Shown here piece after piece: positions 32,974-44,949 of a stretch of 64,000 nt of DNA. The stretch is taken from contig NC_064614.1 in the NCBI RefSeq assembly GCF_023898315.1, forward strand, positions 498,372,109-498,436,108, in the 5' to 3' direction. Position numbers and translations under genes: made by a program. This DNA comes from Schistocerca nitens. Lineage: Eukaryota > Arthropoda > Insecta > Orthoptera > Acrididae. The notes under the pieces were generated by a model. It had not been told where the DNA came from and did not search any database. It was given only the letters and a program-made list of their open reading frames with translations. The first letter of the stretch is position 1, and each line of letters begins with the position of its first letter.

Positions 32974-34310
32974 GATATGTAGAAATGTTTACACGAATGG
33001 GTCTAACCAGGGAGATTTTATCGGTTTCTCTGTTGTGTTCGCCAACACCGTCCTCGGGATAGGGCTCTCAGAGCAATTTTCATTTTATTACGTGGAATTG
33101 TTTGCTATCCTGAGGGCAATGGAGCAGGTGAGACGGCGCCATGAGAAGAAATTCCTCATCTCTTCAGATTCTCAAAGTCCCCTTCCTTCTATTAGTCAGA
33201 TGTACCCAGCAAGCCGGATGATGCAAGAAGTGTTAGACGATCTACTTTTGTTGCAAAGGCTGGCCAAGGAAATAATTTTCTGCTGGGTTCTAGGCCACAC
33301 GGTTCTAATGGTTCAAATGGCTCTGAGCACTACGGGACTCAACTGCTGTGGTCATCAGTCCCCTAGAACTTAGAACTACTTAAACCTAACTAACCTAAGG
33401 ACATCACACACAGCCATGCCCGAGGCAGGATTCGAACCTGCGACCGTAGCAGTCGCACGGTTCCGGACTGCGCGCCTAGAACCGCGAGACCACCGCGGCC
33501 AGGCCACACGGTGATTCGGCGAAACGAACTCTCTAATGCCGCTGCAAAGAAGGCTCGCTCCCTTCCACTCCGTGCTCGCTTTTCAGTCATCTTGCAGGCT
33601 ACGATCTCGTAGTTGACCCAAAAGTCCATGCGTTGGTGGGAGGCCCAGCGGCTGGAAGGGAGGAATAGTAAACTGTGTTCCGTAAAAACTTCGGTGCAAA
33701 CTTGGCTTCGCTCATTCCAACAGCGACGGTCGGAAGAAGTAGTCCTTACAAGGCTTAGAGTGGGACATTGTCCACTGACACACGGCTTCTTCTTACGCGT
33801 CGAGGAGCCCCAGTATGTCACAGATGTCGGATACAGCTATAGTACGACGTATTTTAACTGAAATTCTTTTATATGACGACCTGAGGGTTCATCTCGGCCG
33901 CCCACAGGACTTGCCCTCTATTTGAACCGATAATGAGGCGAGTGTAGTTCGTCTTGAAAGACTTTGTGTGATGTGCAGAGTTCTTCCCAATATATTGGGT
34001 GTGAAATTTTAATGTCTCACAGAGTGAGTCAGTCACCCATTGTTTGTAAGTAGTCGCCCAGACACAGTCAGCTGTCCACTTTTTAAGTGCGTTTTTGCTC
34101 GTACTTTATTCTTGATTTTATCTAGTTATTCTGCAGTGTTTCGTCGGGATTTTAAGAAGGGCTTTTCTGATGCTCACCTTACGGTGGTTAACTTTCAATT
34201 CTTGTGGGAGAATGCAACTTGGTCTTCCGATTTATTGTTATTTTCAAATAGATTTTCACCACGATCGTCCCCATATCATTCACGCAAGGGTGTTAATGTT
34301 CCCGACTAAC
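32974..34310 (+). pseudogene. LINE RNase H and C-terminal fragment, split by a SINE
   Basis: YTNGSNQGDFIGFSVVFANT, YYVELFAILRAMEQV, SSDSQSPLPSI and IIFCWVLGHT follow the order of an RNase H domain with its acidic residues (D of YTDG replaced by N, the E of VELFAI, the D of SSDSQS). A SINE (33304-33500) interrupts it; beyond, RRNELSNAAAKKA completes the domain and a C-terminal part (WWEAQRLEGRNSKL, RLRVGHCPLTHGFFL) follows, then 3' untranslated sequence to about 34310. Such an arrangement is found in I/Jockey-group LINEs. The reverse transcriptase is absent. Confidence 0.8.
33304..33500 (-). repeat. tRNA-Leu-like SINE (main family), minus strand
   Basis: Complete copy with 12-bp target duplication aggccacacggt (33292-33303 and 33501-33512). 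Sits inside the LINE RNase H region. Confidence 0.95.
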
Positions 34311-34319
34311 ATCCATAAA

Positions 34320-35180
34320 TCACCATAATCACATTACGTCGTCGATCTGTACACGTGGGTACGTAACAAGTGCTTCTAATGGTTGTGAGGCGTCCTGTAA
34401 TTTGAACTAACTATAGCTAGCATAGGGAACTAGTGCTGCGGTATGTAAGTGATCGGTATCATAAATTCAGTAGTTTAAAATACAGGATGCATTGTAATTA
34501 AGTAAATGCTTTCATATAGCAAACTGTGTGTCCAACAACAAAACATAAATAAAATATGGTATGTGGAAATAAAATCCATATTCAATATGCAAATAAATGG
34601 TGTAAAAGATTGTAAACTAGAAACTATTGTATGAAAGAAAGACGTACATTTATAAATAAAGTGCCAAATATGATAGCAGACTCATTTACAGACGTCATGT
34701 CTTCAATTGATGATAGATCTTAGTAAGTGTAATGGAACAGCAACTGTTCTCAAGATACCCAAACGATTTATCTCAGCAGGTCAAGAGCGCTCCAAGCTTT
34801 TTCCCTGAGGAGAGTATTGTCGACACGAGAGTATCATCAAGAGATTAGTATAGGGATATGCGGAAAGACTCAGCAAATATATCTGCTTGATGTTGTGACT
34901 GATAGTCGTACTCGAATCGTGATGAATGCAAGACAGAGTGCATGAAAACTGAGTACAAGATGAATGGTAAAATTCTCGTGTATGGCACAACGTTAAAGAG
35001 CTAGAGAAACTCTAGCTCTATAGTTAGGACAAACACGGTGAGTTACAGGTAGGGAAGGCGCATGTAAAACTTACACCTATGGGATGGTCCTAGGAAATTA
35101 TTACAGAACCTACAAACACGCGACGCTAGCGTGAGCTATATAAGAGCACTACAAAACTGTAGTCATAATCAAGCAAGTCT
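34320..35180. other. No gene recognised
   Basis: AT-rich; nothing supportable. Confidence 0.5.
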
Positions 35181-35189
35181 GACAACACG

Positions 35190-35612
35190 CCGAAGGTAAG
35201 GATTGAGGAGGTTCTCGGGTGATTCGCCGAGGAATGGAATATATGGAAACCACTAACAAGAAGAAGGAACAAGATTGTAGGACATTTGTTAAGACAACAC
35301 GCAGTAACTTTCATGGTACTAGAGGGAGTTGTAGAGGATAAAAACTGTAGGGGAAAACACAGATTTGAATACACCCAGCAATTATGGAGGAGGCAGGTTG
35401 TAATTGCTACTCTGAAATGAAAAGGTTGGCACAGGGGAAAAATAGAAAAAAATGCTGCGTTAACAACATCCACGTCAGAGATTGAAATACAACCAGTAAA
35501 TAATTGAGGAGCAGGGTGTAAGTGCTACCCTGAGACGAAGAGGTTGGCGCAGGAGAGGATTTCGTGATGGGTCAGATCAAAACAGTGAGGAGACTGATGA
35601 CTCAAAAAAAAA
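35190..35612 (+). pseudogene. RTE LINE C-terminal fragment with a local duplication
   Basis: RRRNKIVGHLLRQHAVTFMVLEG and VEDKNCRGKHRFEYTQQLW match the RTE C-terminus (compare RRDRLVGHVLRH, VEGKNRRGRPRDQYTKQI at 32.5 kb). The last part is duplicated: aggcaggttgtaattgctac (35390s) and a diverged copy gcagggtgtaagtgctac (35510s), each followed by ctctgaaatgaaaaggttgg or a near match. Ends in an A-rich stretch. Diverged and broken. Confidence 0.7.
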
Positions 35613-35619
35613 AGTTAAA

Positions 35620-36245
35620 ATTTGGGCATGATAAATACGTAATTTTGTGACAATTGTTGTCCACACAGATGATATGTGTTTGATGCTGTCACTGGCGTTA
35701 TAATATTAGGCACTTTGTTTACTGTAGAACTGTATGTTCACTCGGAGTACAGTTGTCTTTAATTAGATATAAAATTCATATAGCTTCCTATTCGGACGCA
35801 GCCGGATATGTGCTATAATGATACTGACATTGTTACTAATGATTACAAGTGGTCACTGATTGCATGGAACTGGAGAATTACAAATAGACTGAGGTGAGCG
35901 GCACTGGGTTCGGTCATAAAGAAACACTGGGGGCCGTGTCTACGCCGACGTCTGCGATTCATTGCTGTTTCTGGCAGTGAGCATCTTTACTTGTGGTGCC
36001 AACTTTTTCATGAGACTTTATGCTACGGACGACACCACAGGTTATTGCATCTTCCCTGTTCCATCTTTTTCCAGTTAGTGATTTGATGCGTCTCTAATGA
36101 CTTCATCATCAATAGATGGTTGTCCTTCACTCCTTCCACGAGCAAAACTCTGAAGGAAGCTAATGTAATGAAATTATTGAGGCAGGGCGGTCCTTGTTCT
36201 TGGAACTACTTGGTGGGGGTGACAATGTGGATGGTATCATGAGTT
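35620..36245. other. No gene recognised
   Basis: No family motif in either strand. Confidence 0.5.
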
Positions 36246-36249
36246 ATGG

Positions 36250-36740
36250 TACCGTTATTTTGGTGGTCTTCAGTTCAAAGACTGGTTTGATATAGCTCTG
36301 CATGCTAGCCTATCCTGTGCAAGCCTCTACATTGCTGCATAACTACTGCAACCTACATCCATTTGAAACAGTGTTGAGGCCTACGTCTCCCTCTACACTT
36401 TTCATTCCCCCACATTTTGTTCCATTACCAAACTGTCAATTCCTTGATGTCTCAGGACGTGTGCCATCAACCAGTCACTGCTTTTGGTGAAGTTGTGCCA
36501 TAAATTTCTCTTTCCTCTATTCGATTCAGTACCTCCTCATCTGTTATTCGATTTACCCACCTAATTTTCAGCATTCTACTACAACACCACGATTCACAGT
36601 TTTTATTCACTCCTTATCTGAGCTGCTTATCGTACATGGTTCACTTCCATACAAGGCTACACTCTAGACAAATGTCTTCAGAAAATACGTCCAAACAATT
36701 GAACCTACTCTGACATCGCACAGGTCGCACTAAGTACCTT
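36250..36740 (-). pseudogene. RTE LINE C-terminal fragment, minus strand
   Basis: In reverse complement it parallels the 3' end of the copy at 30.5-32.7 kb, including the segments equivalent to tggtgctacagaagaatgct, gtgggtaaatcgaataac and the terminal ctgaagaccaccaaaa. Broken frames. Confidence 0.75.
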
Positions 36741-36744
36741 GACT

Positions 36745-37185
36745 TTTTCCCACATTTTCTTCACACCACTTAAACGTTAATAAAGAAATCTGTTCACATC
36801 GCTCAGGAATTCGGTACTATCTAGCACTGGCCTCCTTGGCGGTAGCTTGTACCAGCTTGCCGCTGCGTTCAGGTGGCCTTACGTCTACGACCTGACCCAA
36901 CAAACGTTCCTCGTAAAACAGTCTATTTGTGAAAACCGTATTAAAATGCCTACAACGGATCCTGGGATACTGATAGAAAAACGAGGAGGGGGATTTTAAT
37001 TTACCATATGTAGGGATGATAAACAATAAAGTTTCAACACAGAGACTACTTGTCAAAAGGCAACAAAAATCATACATAGAATACCGAGTTTGACCACAGC
37101 CAGCTTCTAATTACTGTAAGCTACGAGATCTTCACACAATTCATTCATAAGCAACATTGTTGATTTCACTACAAGTGGTCTTAAT
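36745..37185. other. No gene recognised
   Basis: A + frame near 37010-37110 (LVKRQQKSYIEYRV) could be LINE-derived but is too short to support. Confidence 0.4.
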
Positions 37186-37190
37186 AAACT

Positions 37191-38130
37191 GAGGTGACAA
37201 AAGTCATGGGATACCTCCTAATATCGTGTCGGAACTCCTTTTGCCAGGCGTATTGCAGCAATTCCACATGGCAAAGACTTAACATGTCATTAGAAGTTCC
37301 CTGCAGAAATACTGAGCCATGGTACCTCTATAGCCGACCATAATTGCAAAGTGTTGCCGGTGCAGGACCAACTGACGTCTCGATTATGACCCATAAATGT
37401 GAGAAGGGGTTCGTGTTGGGCAATCTGGTCAGCCAAATCATTCGCTTGTCCAGAATATTTTTCAAACCAGTAGCAAACAATTGTGCCTGGAGACATGAAG
37501 TCCAAAAATGATTGCAAATGGTGTCCAAGTAGTCAAACATAGCCATTTCCAGTCAATGGTCGTTTCAGTTGGACCAGAGGACCCAGTCCATTCCATATAA
37601 ACAGAGCCTACACCATTATGGAGTCACCACCATATAAACAGAGCCCAAACCATTATTGAGCCACCACCAGTTTGCACAGTGCCTTGTTAACAACATGGAT
37701 AAATGGCTTCGTGGGGTCTACACCATACACGAACCCTACCACCAGCTCTTACTAAGTGAAATGGGCAATCATCTGACGAGGCCACGATTTCCAGTCGGCT
37801 AAGATGTAACCGATATGGTCACGAGCCCAGGAGACGCGCTGCAGGTGATGTCTTGCTGTTATCAAGGACACACGCGTCGGTCGTCTGATGCTATAACCCA
37901 TTTACTCCACATTTCGCCACACGTTCCTGACGGGTACATTACTCGTACGTCCCACATAGATTTCTGCGGTTATTTCACGCAGTGCTGCTTGTCTGTTAGC
38001 ACTGATAACTCTACGCAAACGCCACGCTCTCGGTCGTTAAGTGAAGGCCATCAGCCACTGCATTGTCCTGGTGAGTGGTAATACCTGAAATCTGGTATTC
38101 TCGGCACACTCTTGACACTTTACATTTGTG
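37191..38130 (-). pseudogene. Dead Tc1-like transposon (family B)
   Basis: Starts ctgaggtgacaaaagtcatg like the inner flank of the 23.1-kb copy. Minus-strand sequence parallels the transposase of that family through ccgatatggtcacgagccca (about 37810) to an N-terminal helix-turn-helix region near 38080. A short internal duplication (catataaacagagcc, twice at 37595-37650) is private to this copy. The 5' end of the transposase and the right terminal repeat are missing. Many stops. Confidence 0.75.
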
Positions 38131-38134
38131 TTTT

Positions 38135-39230
38135 TACAGCTCATCTTTTGCTGTATGTTCCCTTTCATATATCTCATGTCTACAACAGATCTTTTCAGTC
38201 AAAGCACAAGCATAGTGTCTGTATTTAATGCTGTTACATCAAAAACTAATGGATTAACATCAGACTGAAAGTTTCATTGAGCGAGACTTTCGCCTGTACT
38301 TTTCTATAGTACGTTCAATGTCCAAAACATGCTTAACGTGAGAAACAAAAATTATTCATTGTTGATGCCGCAAGTAAATGCATTGTGGGCCCATTGCTAT
38401 TGATTTAACAAACTCTTACAAAGTTTACCAGTTAAAGTGCGAGAAAGTGTATATCATGTTCTTTTTAAGTATTTGTAACACTGTTGGTTGTCACATGCAT
38501 TGTATTTTTCCTTATGGCTGTAATTTGTAGCTCTCATAGGCATTAGTAAGGGTTTGCTATGAAAGACAGAAAATTGATGTATATCGCAGCTAATGCCACA
38601 AGCACTTTATGACGCAAAAGCAGAAGATATTGTTTGAATTTCGAAACGGCGTGATATTGATTTACAGACACAATAGTGTACTCTCAAGAAAAAATTTACA
38701 ACGCACACAGAAGACTGCCCGAGATGCGTATTGAGACGATTCATCCTCTGAAAATGCCCATGAAAAATCTTGAACAACAGATGTGGCCCTGCACATGAGT
38801 CCTGTCATAACACTGGCAGCGGAGTCGGTGTCAGGTCACCAGGCATTGTGACAGCCATGCTTTGCCGGACGAGTATTGCTGCGGCACCTTAGATGCGAGA
38901 TGACTGGTGGAGCTCAAGGCATGAGAAATTCTGACTGTAGGTCAGCTATCCTGATGTTCTGAACACGAGGTGAGGAAAACTCGACCGTCTGCATGAACTG
39001 CAGAGGGTAGCTGCCGTGGTTGAACCAACTGAATAAAGGAAATATGGAACAAGGAAAACTCTAAATAAAAACTGAGCCAAACTGGTGACAGAGAGACCAA
39101 TCACATGGTCTTAAATACAAAAATTAGACGAGTCTGAGAATGAAGATGCATCCTCACTAAGAGAATTAGTTTAAAAGTTATTAAGAGTTAAATATTTTGG
39201 ATTTGAAGATCTTTAATAACTAATAACTCA
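38135..39230. other. No gene recognised
   Basis: No supportable feature. Confidence 0.5.
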
Positions 39231-40246
39231 ATGACACCTTAAGCGATTCGGACAAACCTAGTGTCAAAGGAAATGGGAATCCTTGGAGAGAAGATGATGT
39301 TATTTCCAAGGAACACCATTGAGAAGTGACTTCTGAATCTGACCACAAACGGATTCTACCGCCAGCAACATACATGATGCATAAGGACTGCGCTGTTAAA
39401 AACACGATCACAAGGACTATGTTACCATCCCCTTGCATAAAAAGCAGTCTTTGTTCTACACGCACACACAAGCATCACTTACAGCGTTACGCTGTCGGCG
39501 ATTTGTAATCAAGGCTATCCCTTCAACCACATACCTGTGTTGGATCCTATGGAGACATCTTTTAATGATTACAGCCACTGGTGAATAATATTAGTGCCAC
39601 TCTCATATCTTGAAAAGAGTCACCTTTTTCAAACTTATCTGCTACAGATAAATTCTAGTGCGGTATTTTAGAAAGTGCCTCGGCATCTTGTAACTGCTCC
39701 TCAGTCTCTGCCCTGCCCTCCCTGCAGCTTCGTGCACGTGATCATCCCAGTTTAAGTTGGAAGTGAAGGATAGTGAGACAGAGCTAGATCTAAGATCTTC
39801 TGCACTCCATGGAGCAACAGGATGAGCTGAGTAAATGGAACAGGGCCATCTTTCTTGCCCACTTGATGGAAATGGGTGCATGTTGTTGTAGCTCTGACAA
39901 CTGTGAACAATGTGTATGACCGGCACCAAATGAAGCTTTCTCTCTCCTGCAACACGATGTAGTAGGCAAGACAGTACAAACAGTTATAGTGGTGTTTCTT
40001 ATCAGGAAAATTAGGAAGACTCCACATCATATGGGAGCTGGAAGATGGATAAGAATTTTGCTATTGCATTATAATGTGTTTCCGAACTATATACAGGTAC
40101 TGCAGTCTGAAGGAGATCTGCATCCCTCAGGGTGCATTCATGTCTGCCACCCAAACATTCTCTCCATCTTCATAATTTTTTACCATCCAACAGAGAAAAA
40201 AACTTCAAACTATAAAAGCTCTGCTAACTTCATCCAACAGAGAACT

Positions 40247-40248
<2 letters not shown>

Positions 40249-40314
<66 letters not shown>
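40249..40314. repeat. (AT)33 microsatellite
   Basis: 66 bases of uninterrupted AT in the loop of the long inverted repeat. Confidence 0.97.
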
Positions 40315-40316
<2 letters not shown>

Positions 40317-40970
40317 CAAACAAATGTCGTGTGTGTGCTGGCATCGAACATTATGTAACGATCCTATTAAACATACATGTATTGGTTCATTGGATCAGAT
40401 TACCAGTGATCAAAGTCGCTTCTACAGGACAGTGCGAAGTTTCATCACCTGTACCATAGGAGGACCATATACCACAGACTGTCAGACGCCAGAGAGGGTC
40501 CCTGTGTTGTTGTTTGATACATTGTTTTTTTCTGCTGTAACACATCCAAACAGTGTATGACTACAGCTACATACACCACCATTATTTTTTTTCCACCTTG
40601 ACTTCGAGGTCTGTGTCAGGTGCAAAACCAACATTAACACATTTCGATCTATTGGCTCGCACAGAAAGCTGGACATCACACAGTGTGAATCGCCACTTAA
40701 TGTTTGATGCCATCACACACACAGTATTTGTTTAGCATTACGTTGAGTTATTCACCGGATGAAGTTAGCGGAGCTTTCATAGTCTGTAGTTTTTATCTCT
40801 GTTGGATGGTAAAAAATAACGATGCTAGAGAGAATACTTGAGTGACAGGCACGAATGCACCCTGAGGGATGCAGATCTCCTTTGGACTGCAGTACCTGTA
40901 TGTAGTCTGGAAATACATCACAATGCAGTAGCGAAACCCGCATTCTTCTTCCAGCACTCATATGATGTGG

Positions 40971-41163
40971 TTCAAAAATGGCTCTGAGCACTATGCGACT
41001 TAACTTCTGAGGTCATCAGTCGTCTAGAACTCAGAACTAATTAAACCTAACTAACCTAAGGACATCACACACATCCACGCCCGAGGCAGGATTCGAACCT
41101 GCGACCGTAGCGGTCGCGCGGTTCCAGACTGCAGCGCCTAGAACCGCACGGCCACTCCGGCCG
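40971..41163 (-). repeat. tRNA-Leu-like SINE (main family), minus strand
   Basis: Complete copy with 14-bp target duplication ctcatatgatgtgg (40957-40970 and 41164-41177). The opposite arm of the inverted repeat holds the uninterrupted site (about 40022-40035). Confidence 0.95.
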
Positions 41164-41699
41164 GCCTCATATGATGTGGAGTCTTCCTGATATTCGTGAT
41201 AAGAAACAACACTGTAACTGTTCCTACTGTCTTTCCTATTACAATGTGCTGCAGGAGAGAGAAAGCTTCGTTTGGTGCTGGCCTAACACAATGTACACAG
41301 TTGGTGGAGCTACAACAACATGCACCTATTTCCATCGAGTGGGCAAAATAGATGGTCCTGTTCCATTAACTCAGCTCATCCTGTTTCTCCACAGGATGCA
41401 GAAGATCTTAGATAAAGTGCTGTCTGACTTCCATACACTTCCAACTTAAACTGGGATGATCACGTGGACAATGCTGCAAGGAGGGCATGGGCAGAGACTG
41501 AGGAGCAATAAGAACCAGAGAGGCTGCCTAAAAAACAGTGCTAGAATTTTTGCTGTAGCAGATAAGTTCGAGAAACGTACTCTTTTCAAGATATGAGAGT
41601 GGCACAATTATTATTCACCAATGGCTGTAATCATTGAAAGCTGTCTCCTAAGGATCTAACAGAAGTACACTATGTGATCAAAAGTATCCCGACACCTGA

Positions 41700-42838
41700 C
41701 TGAAAATGACTTCCAAGTTCGTGGCGCCCTCCATCGGTAATGCTGGAATTCGATATGGTGTTGACCAACCCTTAGCCTTGATGACAGCTTCCACTCTCGC
41801 AGGCATACGTTCAGCCAGGTGCTGGAAGATTTCTTGAGGAATGGCAGCCCATTCTTCATGGAGTCCTGCACTTAAAAGAGGTATCGACGTTGGTCGGTGA
41901 GGCCTGGCACGAAGTTGGCGTTCCAAAACATCACAAAGGTGTTCTATAGGATTCAGGTCAGGACACTGTGCAGGCCAGTCCATTACAGGGTTCAAATGGT
42001 TCAAATGGCTCTGAGCACTATGGGACTTAACATCTGTGCTCATCAGTCCCCTAGAACTTAGAACTACTTAAACCTAACTAACCTAAGGACATCACACACA
42101 TCCATGCCCGAGGCAGGATTCGAACCTGCGACCGTAGCAGTCGCGCGGTTCCGGACTGAGCGCCTAGAACCGCTAGACCACCGCGGCCGGCCCATTACAG
42201 GGATATTATTGTCGTGCAACCACTCCAGCACAGGCCGTGCATTATAAATACGCTCAATCGTTTTAAAAGATGCAATCACCATCCCCATATTGCACTTCAA
42301 CAGCGGGAAGCAAGAAGGTGCTTAAAACTTCAATGTAGGCCTGTGCTGTGATAGTGCCACGCAAAACAACAAGAGGTGCAAGACCCCTCCATGAAAAACA
42401 CGACTACGCCATAACACCACTGCCTCCGAATTTTACTGTTGGCATTTCACATGTTTGCAGATGACGTTCACCAGGCATTCTCCATACCCAGGTCGCCAAA
42501 TTGTGTACCGTGATTCGTCACTCCGCACAACGTTTTTACTCTGTTCAATCGTCTAGTTTTCTCACCTCCGAGCTAACTGTCATACTGCCTGCAGTGTATG
42601 CTGATGCAGTATGTGTAATGGTCTGGGTAGATGTCTGTCAGTCAACAGACGAGGTCGGCCCATACGCTCTTCTGCTATACATGTCCCTTCACGTTTCCAC
42701 TTCATTATCACATGGGAAACAGTGGATCTAGGGATATTTAGGAGTGTGAAAATCTCGCATGCAGATGTATGACACAAGTGATACCCAATAACATGACCGC
42801 GTTTGAAGTCCGTGAGTTCCGCAGGCATCCCATTCTGC
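41700..42838 (-). pseudogene. Tc1-like transposase (family E) remnant
   Basis: The N-terminal part (about 42838-42580) reads MPAELTDFKRGHVIGYHLCH, LLNIPRSTVSHVIMKWKREG and the linker RMGRPRLLTDR with the GRPR-type motif. After a broken middle part, the C-terminal part (about 41985-41720) reads CPDLNPIEHLCDVLERQLRA and LAERMPARVEAVIKAKG. The first two catalytic aspartates are not readable and a SINE splits the gene. Non-functional. Confidence 0.82.
41991..42191 (-). repeat. tRNA-Leu-like SINE (main family), minus strand
   Basis: Complete copy with 11-bp target duplication ccattacaggg (41980-41990 and 42192-42202), inside the family E transposase remnant. Confidence 0.95.
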
Positions 42839-43558
42839 TCTCTTGCTTTCTCACTATGTCTAATGACTACTGAGGTCGTTGATATGGAGTACCTGGCAGT
42901 AGGTGGCAGCACAATGCACCTGGTATGGAAAACGTATGTTTTTGGGAGCGTTAAGATACTTTTGATCATATAATGTATGTGGTTGAATGGATAGACTTGA
43001 TTCCAAATCGCAGACAGCATTTCTACTAGAAAGCATAACGCTATAAGCGATGCTTGTGTGTGCCTGTAGACCCAAGACTGTTTTTTATGCAAGGTGACGG
43101 TAACATAGTCGTTGTGATCGTCTTTTTAATAGCGGGGTCCTTACACAAAATGTATGTTGCGGCGGCAGAATCCTTTTGTTGTCAGCTTCAGCTTCAGCTG
43201 TTCCTCGGAAAGAACATCGTATGCCCTCGAGGGATTTCCATTTGAACTACGTGGTGAGTGTAATCCGACTGCTGAAAAGAAAAAATTACTTGTCATGCAA
43301 AGTGACTCTCATGATCAATTCAATTAATTAGCCTATGATTTTGATATCAGTAACATGCTGTCTGGCGGGCGAAAGAGATGGATAGGGCACCACGGTAAAG
43401 ATTCTTGACATGGAATGATAATCGTGCGTTTTTTTGTTGCAGCGATATCTGTTAGCGATATTTCAATCTTCCACCTGTACAGGGAGAGACGACCATCGTA
43501 ATAAAATCAGATGTATTACCGAATTTATAAAGTGATATGTAATATAAACCTGATACCT

Positions 43559-43703
43559 GCTACGGTCGCAGGTTCGAATCCTGCCTCGGGCATGGATGTG
43601 TGTGATGTCCTTAGGTTAGTTAGGTTTACGTAATTCTAACTCTAGAGAACTGATGACCTCAGATGTTAAGTCCCATAGCGCTTAAAGCCATTTGAACCAT
43701 TTG
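43559..43703 (+). repeat. 5'-truncated tRNA-Leu-like SINE, plus strand
   Basis: Begins tgctacggtcgcaggttcg just upstream of box B and runs to the ccatttgaaccatttgaa tail. The first about 60 bases of the family are missing. No target duplication seen. Confidence 0.88.
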
Positions 43704-43709
43704 AACTTC

Positions 43710-44470
43710 GCATGTGGCGTCGCACTTGGGTACTTTAAGGGAGTTCGAAAATGAGGAGGCGTCCCGTGACAGAAGTAGATCATAGCAATCCATCATGAGC
43801 CAAAATGAGTTCAATATTGTAGTTCAGTGATGCGTGACGTAAATGATAAGAAATTTTTTTTTTCGTAATTGATGGGAAAATACTTAGAGGAAATGTAGCC
43901 TACGCCATAATATTACAGGATTGTCACAACAAGAAATGATACTTCAGCAATGTGAAAAAGCGTGTATGCTTCAATTATTATGTCTTCGAAAATGACTTGT
44001 GTAAAACTGGTGGATCTATGTTGGGGGGGGGGGGGGGGGGGGGATTGTTTAGAACTACTGTATACGTCCAAGCTGCAGCTGCTTGTTTCGCAGTGCACAC
44101 TGCGGCTGGCTGCAAAGGCGGTCACTAGACTTTAGCGATCGAAAGTGCCGGTTATCTCAGCCTGTGACAGGAACAAAGAATGTGCCACCCTGTCTGATCT
44201 TGCCGATGTCAGCGAGGGCTGGCGTCGTGACCATTGTGCTGCCTGAGTGCGACAGAAGCGGACATGTGTGTGTTCCATGAGGGAAGATTCAATATGGACG
44301 CACCCTCTGACGCCCTCCATGGCCGGGGATGGTGCACTCTGCCGTACACACACGTTCAAGACTGCGGTTACGGCCGCGACTGTAGTTTTCGCCGACCTCT
44401 GAGCGTTGGAGCCGGCGGCGCTCTACGGTGGACATCGGGACATGAGCACGCAGGATGTGCGAATGTTTTA
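43710..44470. other. No gene recognised; contains a poly-G tract
   Basis: Open frames of up to 84 codons near 44.1-44.5 kb overlap on both strands without family motifs. Confidence 0.45.
44023..44043. repeat. Poly-G tract (21 bases)
   Basis: Uninterrupted run of 21 G, a possible G-quadruplex former and a likely spot for length variation or assembly error. Confidence 0.95.
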
Positions 44471-44473
44471 GTG

Positions 44474-44945
44474 ATCTCCAACATCTAGCCATGACGGCTA
44501 CTGCTGTGGACTGGATCGTGGTTTAAGTGTGTCTTGTTTAGTGCGTCTTAATACATTGCAGTGGACTCTTTATTGCAGCGCTATTGCTGTTATCTCTATC
44601 CTACCACGCCGTAGTCCCTTCTTCCGAATGTAGTGGAGGGTACCAATTTAGGATTTCTAGAGAGCTTCAAAAACCTAGTCAAAAAGCCAAATTCCCGATT
44701 GACAGCGATCTCTGACATCTAGCCAGGACAACTTATTGCTATGATTTAGATAGCGGTTTAAGTGTGTGTCGTGTTAAGCGCGGCTCATTACGTAGCAGTG
44801 GACTCTGTCTTGCATAGGTATTTGTTGTTGTTGTTGTTGCTACTATCCCATCACGTGGTAGACCCTTTCCTCCCTCCTTCTTTGTCCTGGAGTAGTGGAC
44901 TGAACCAGTCAACTTAGGAATTATATAGCGCTTTAAAAAAGAAAA
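44474..44945. repeat. Diverged tandem duplication of about 220-240 bp
   Basis: Shared words in order: tgacatctagcca / ccaacatctagcca, ggtttaagtgtgt, gcagtggactct and a closing taggaatt / taggattt segment before gagcttcaaaa / gcgctttaaaa. Copy 1 is about 44474-44690 and copy 2 about 44698-44945. Copy 2 contains a gttgttgttgttgttg tract. Confidence 0.6.
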
Positions 44946-44949
44946 TATA

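Larger units (their letters stand above)
41668..42975 (-). mobile_element. Tc1-like transposon (family E), interrupted by a SINE
   Basis: Inverted ends cactatgtgatcaaaagtat and cattatatgatcaaaagtat (reverse complement) lie between TA at 41666-41667 and TA at 42976-42977. Without the SINE it is about 1.1 kb. It sits in the right arm of FB2; the left arm has the empty site with a single TA (39532-39533). Confidence 0.92.
39236..43250. mobile_element. Second long inverted-repeat element (FB2), right arm interrupted twice
   Basis: The left arm (about 39236-40235) pairs with a right arm split into 40757-40970, 41164-41667 and 42976-43250, together also about 1 kb. The interruptions are a SINE and a Tc1-like element. 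The centre (40236-40756) holds an (AT)n tract. Matching 92-codon frames lie on opposite strands of the arms (40030-39752 minus, 41171-41449 plus), about 72 per cent identical in protein, no better than the DNA, so coding constraint is not indicated. In the left arm NLNWDDHVHEAAGRAGQRL resembles a LINE reverse transcriptase thumb, so the arms may descend from a LINE. Outer ends are approximate; no target duplication found. Confidence 0.7.
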
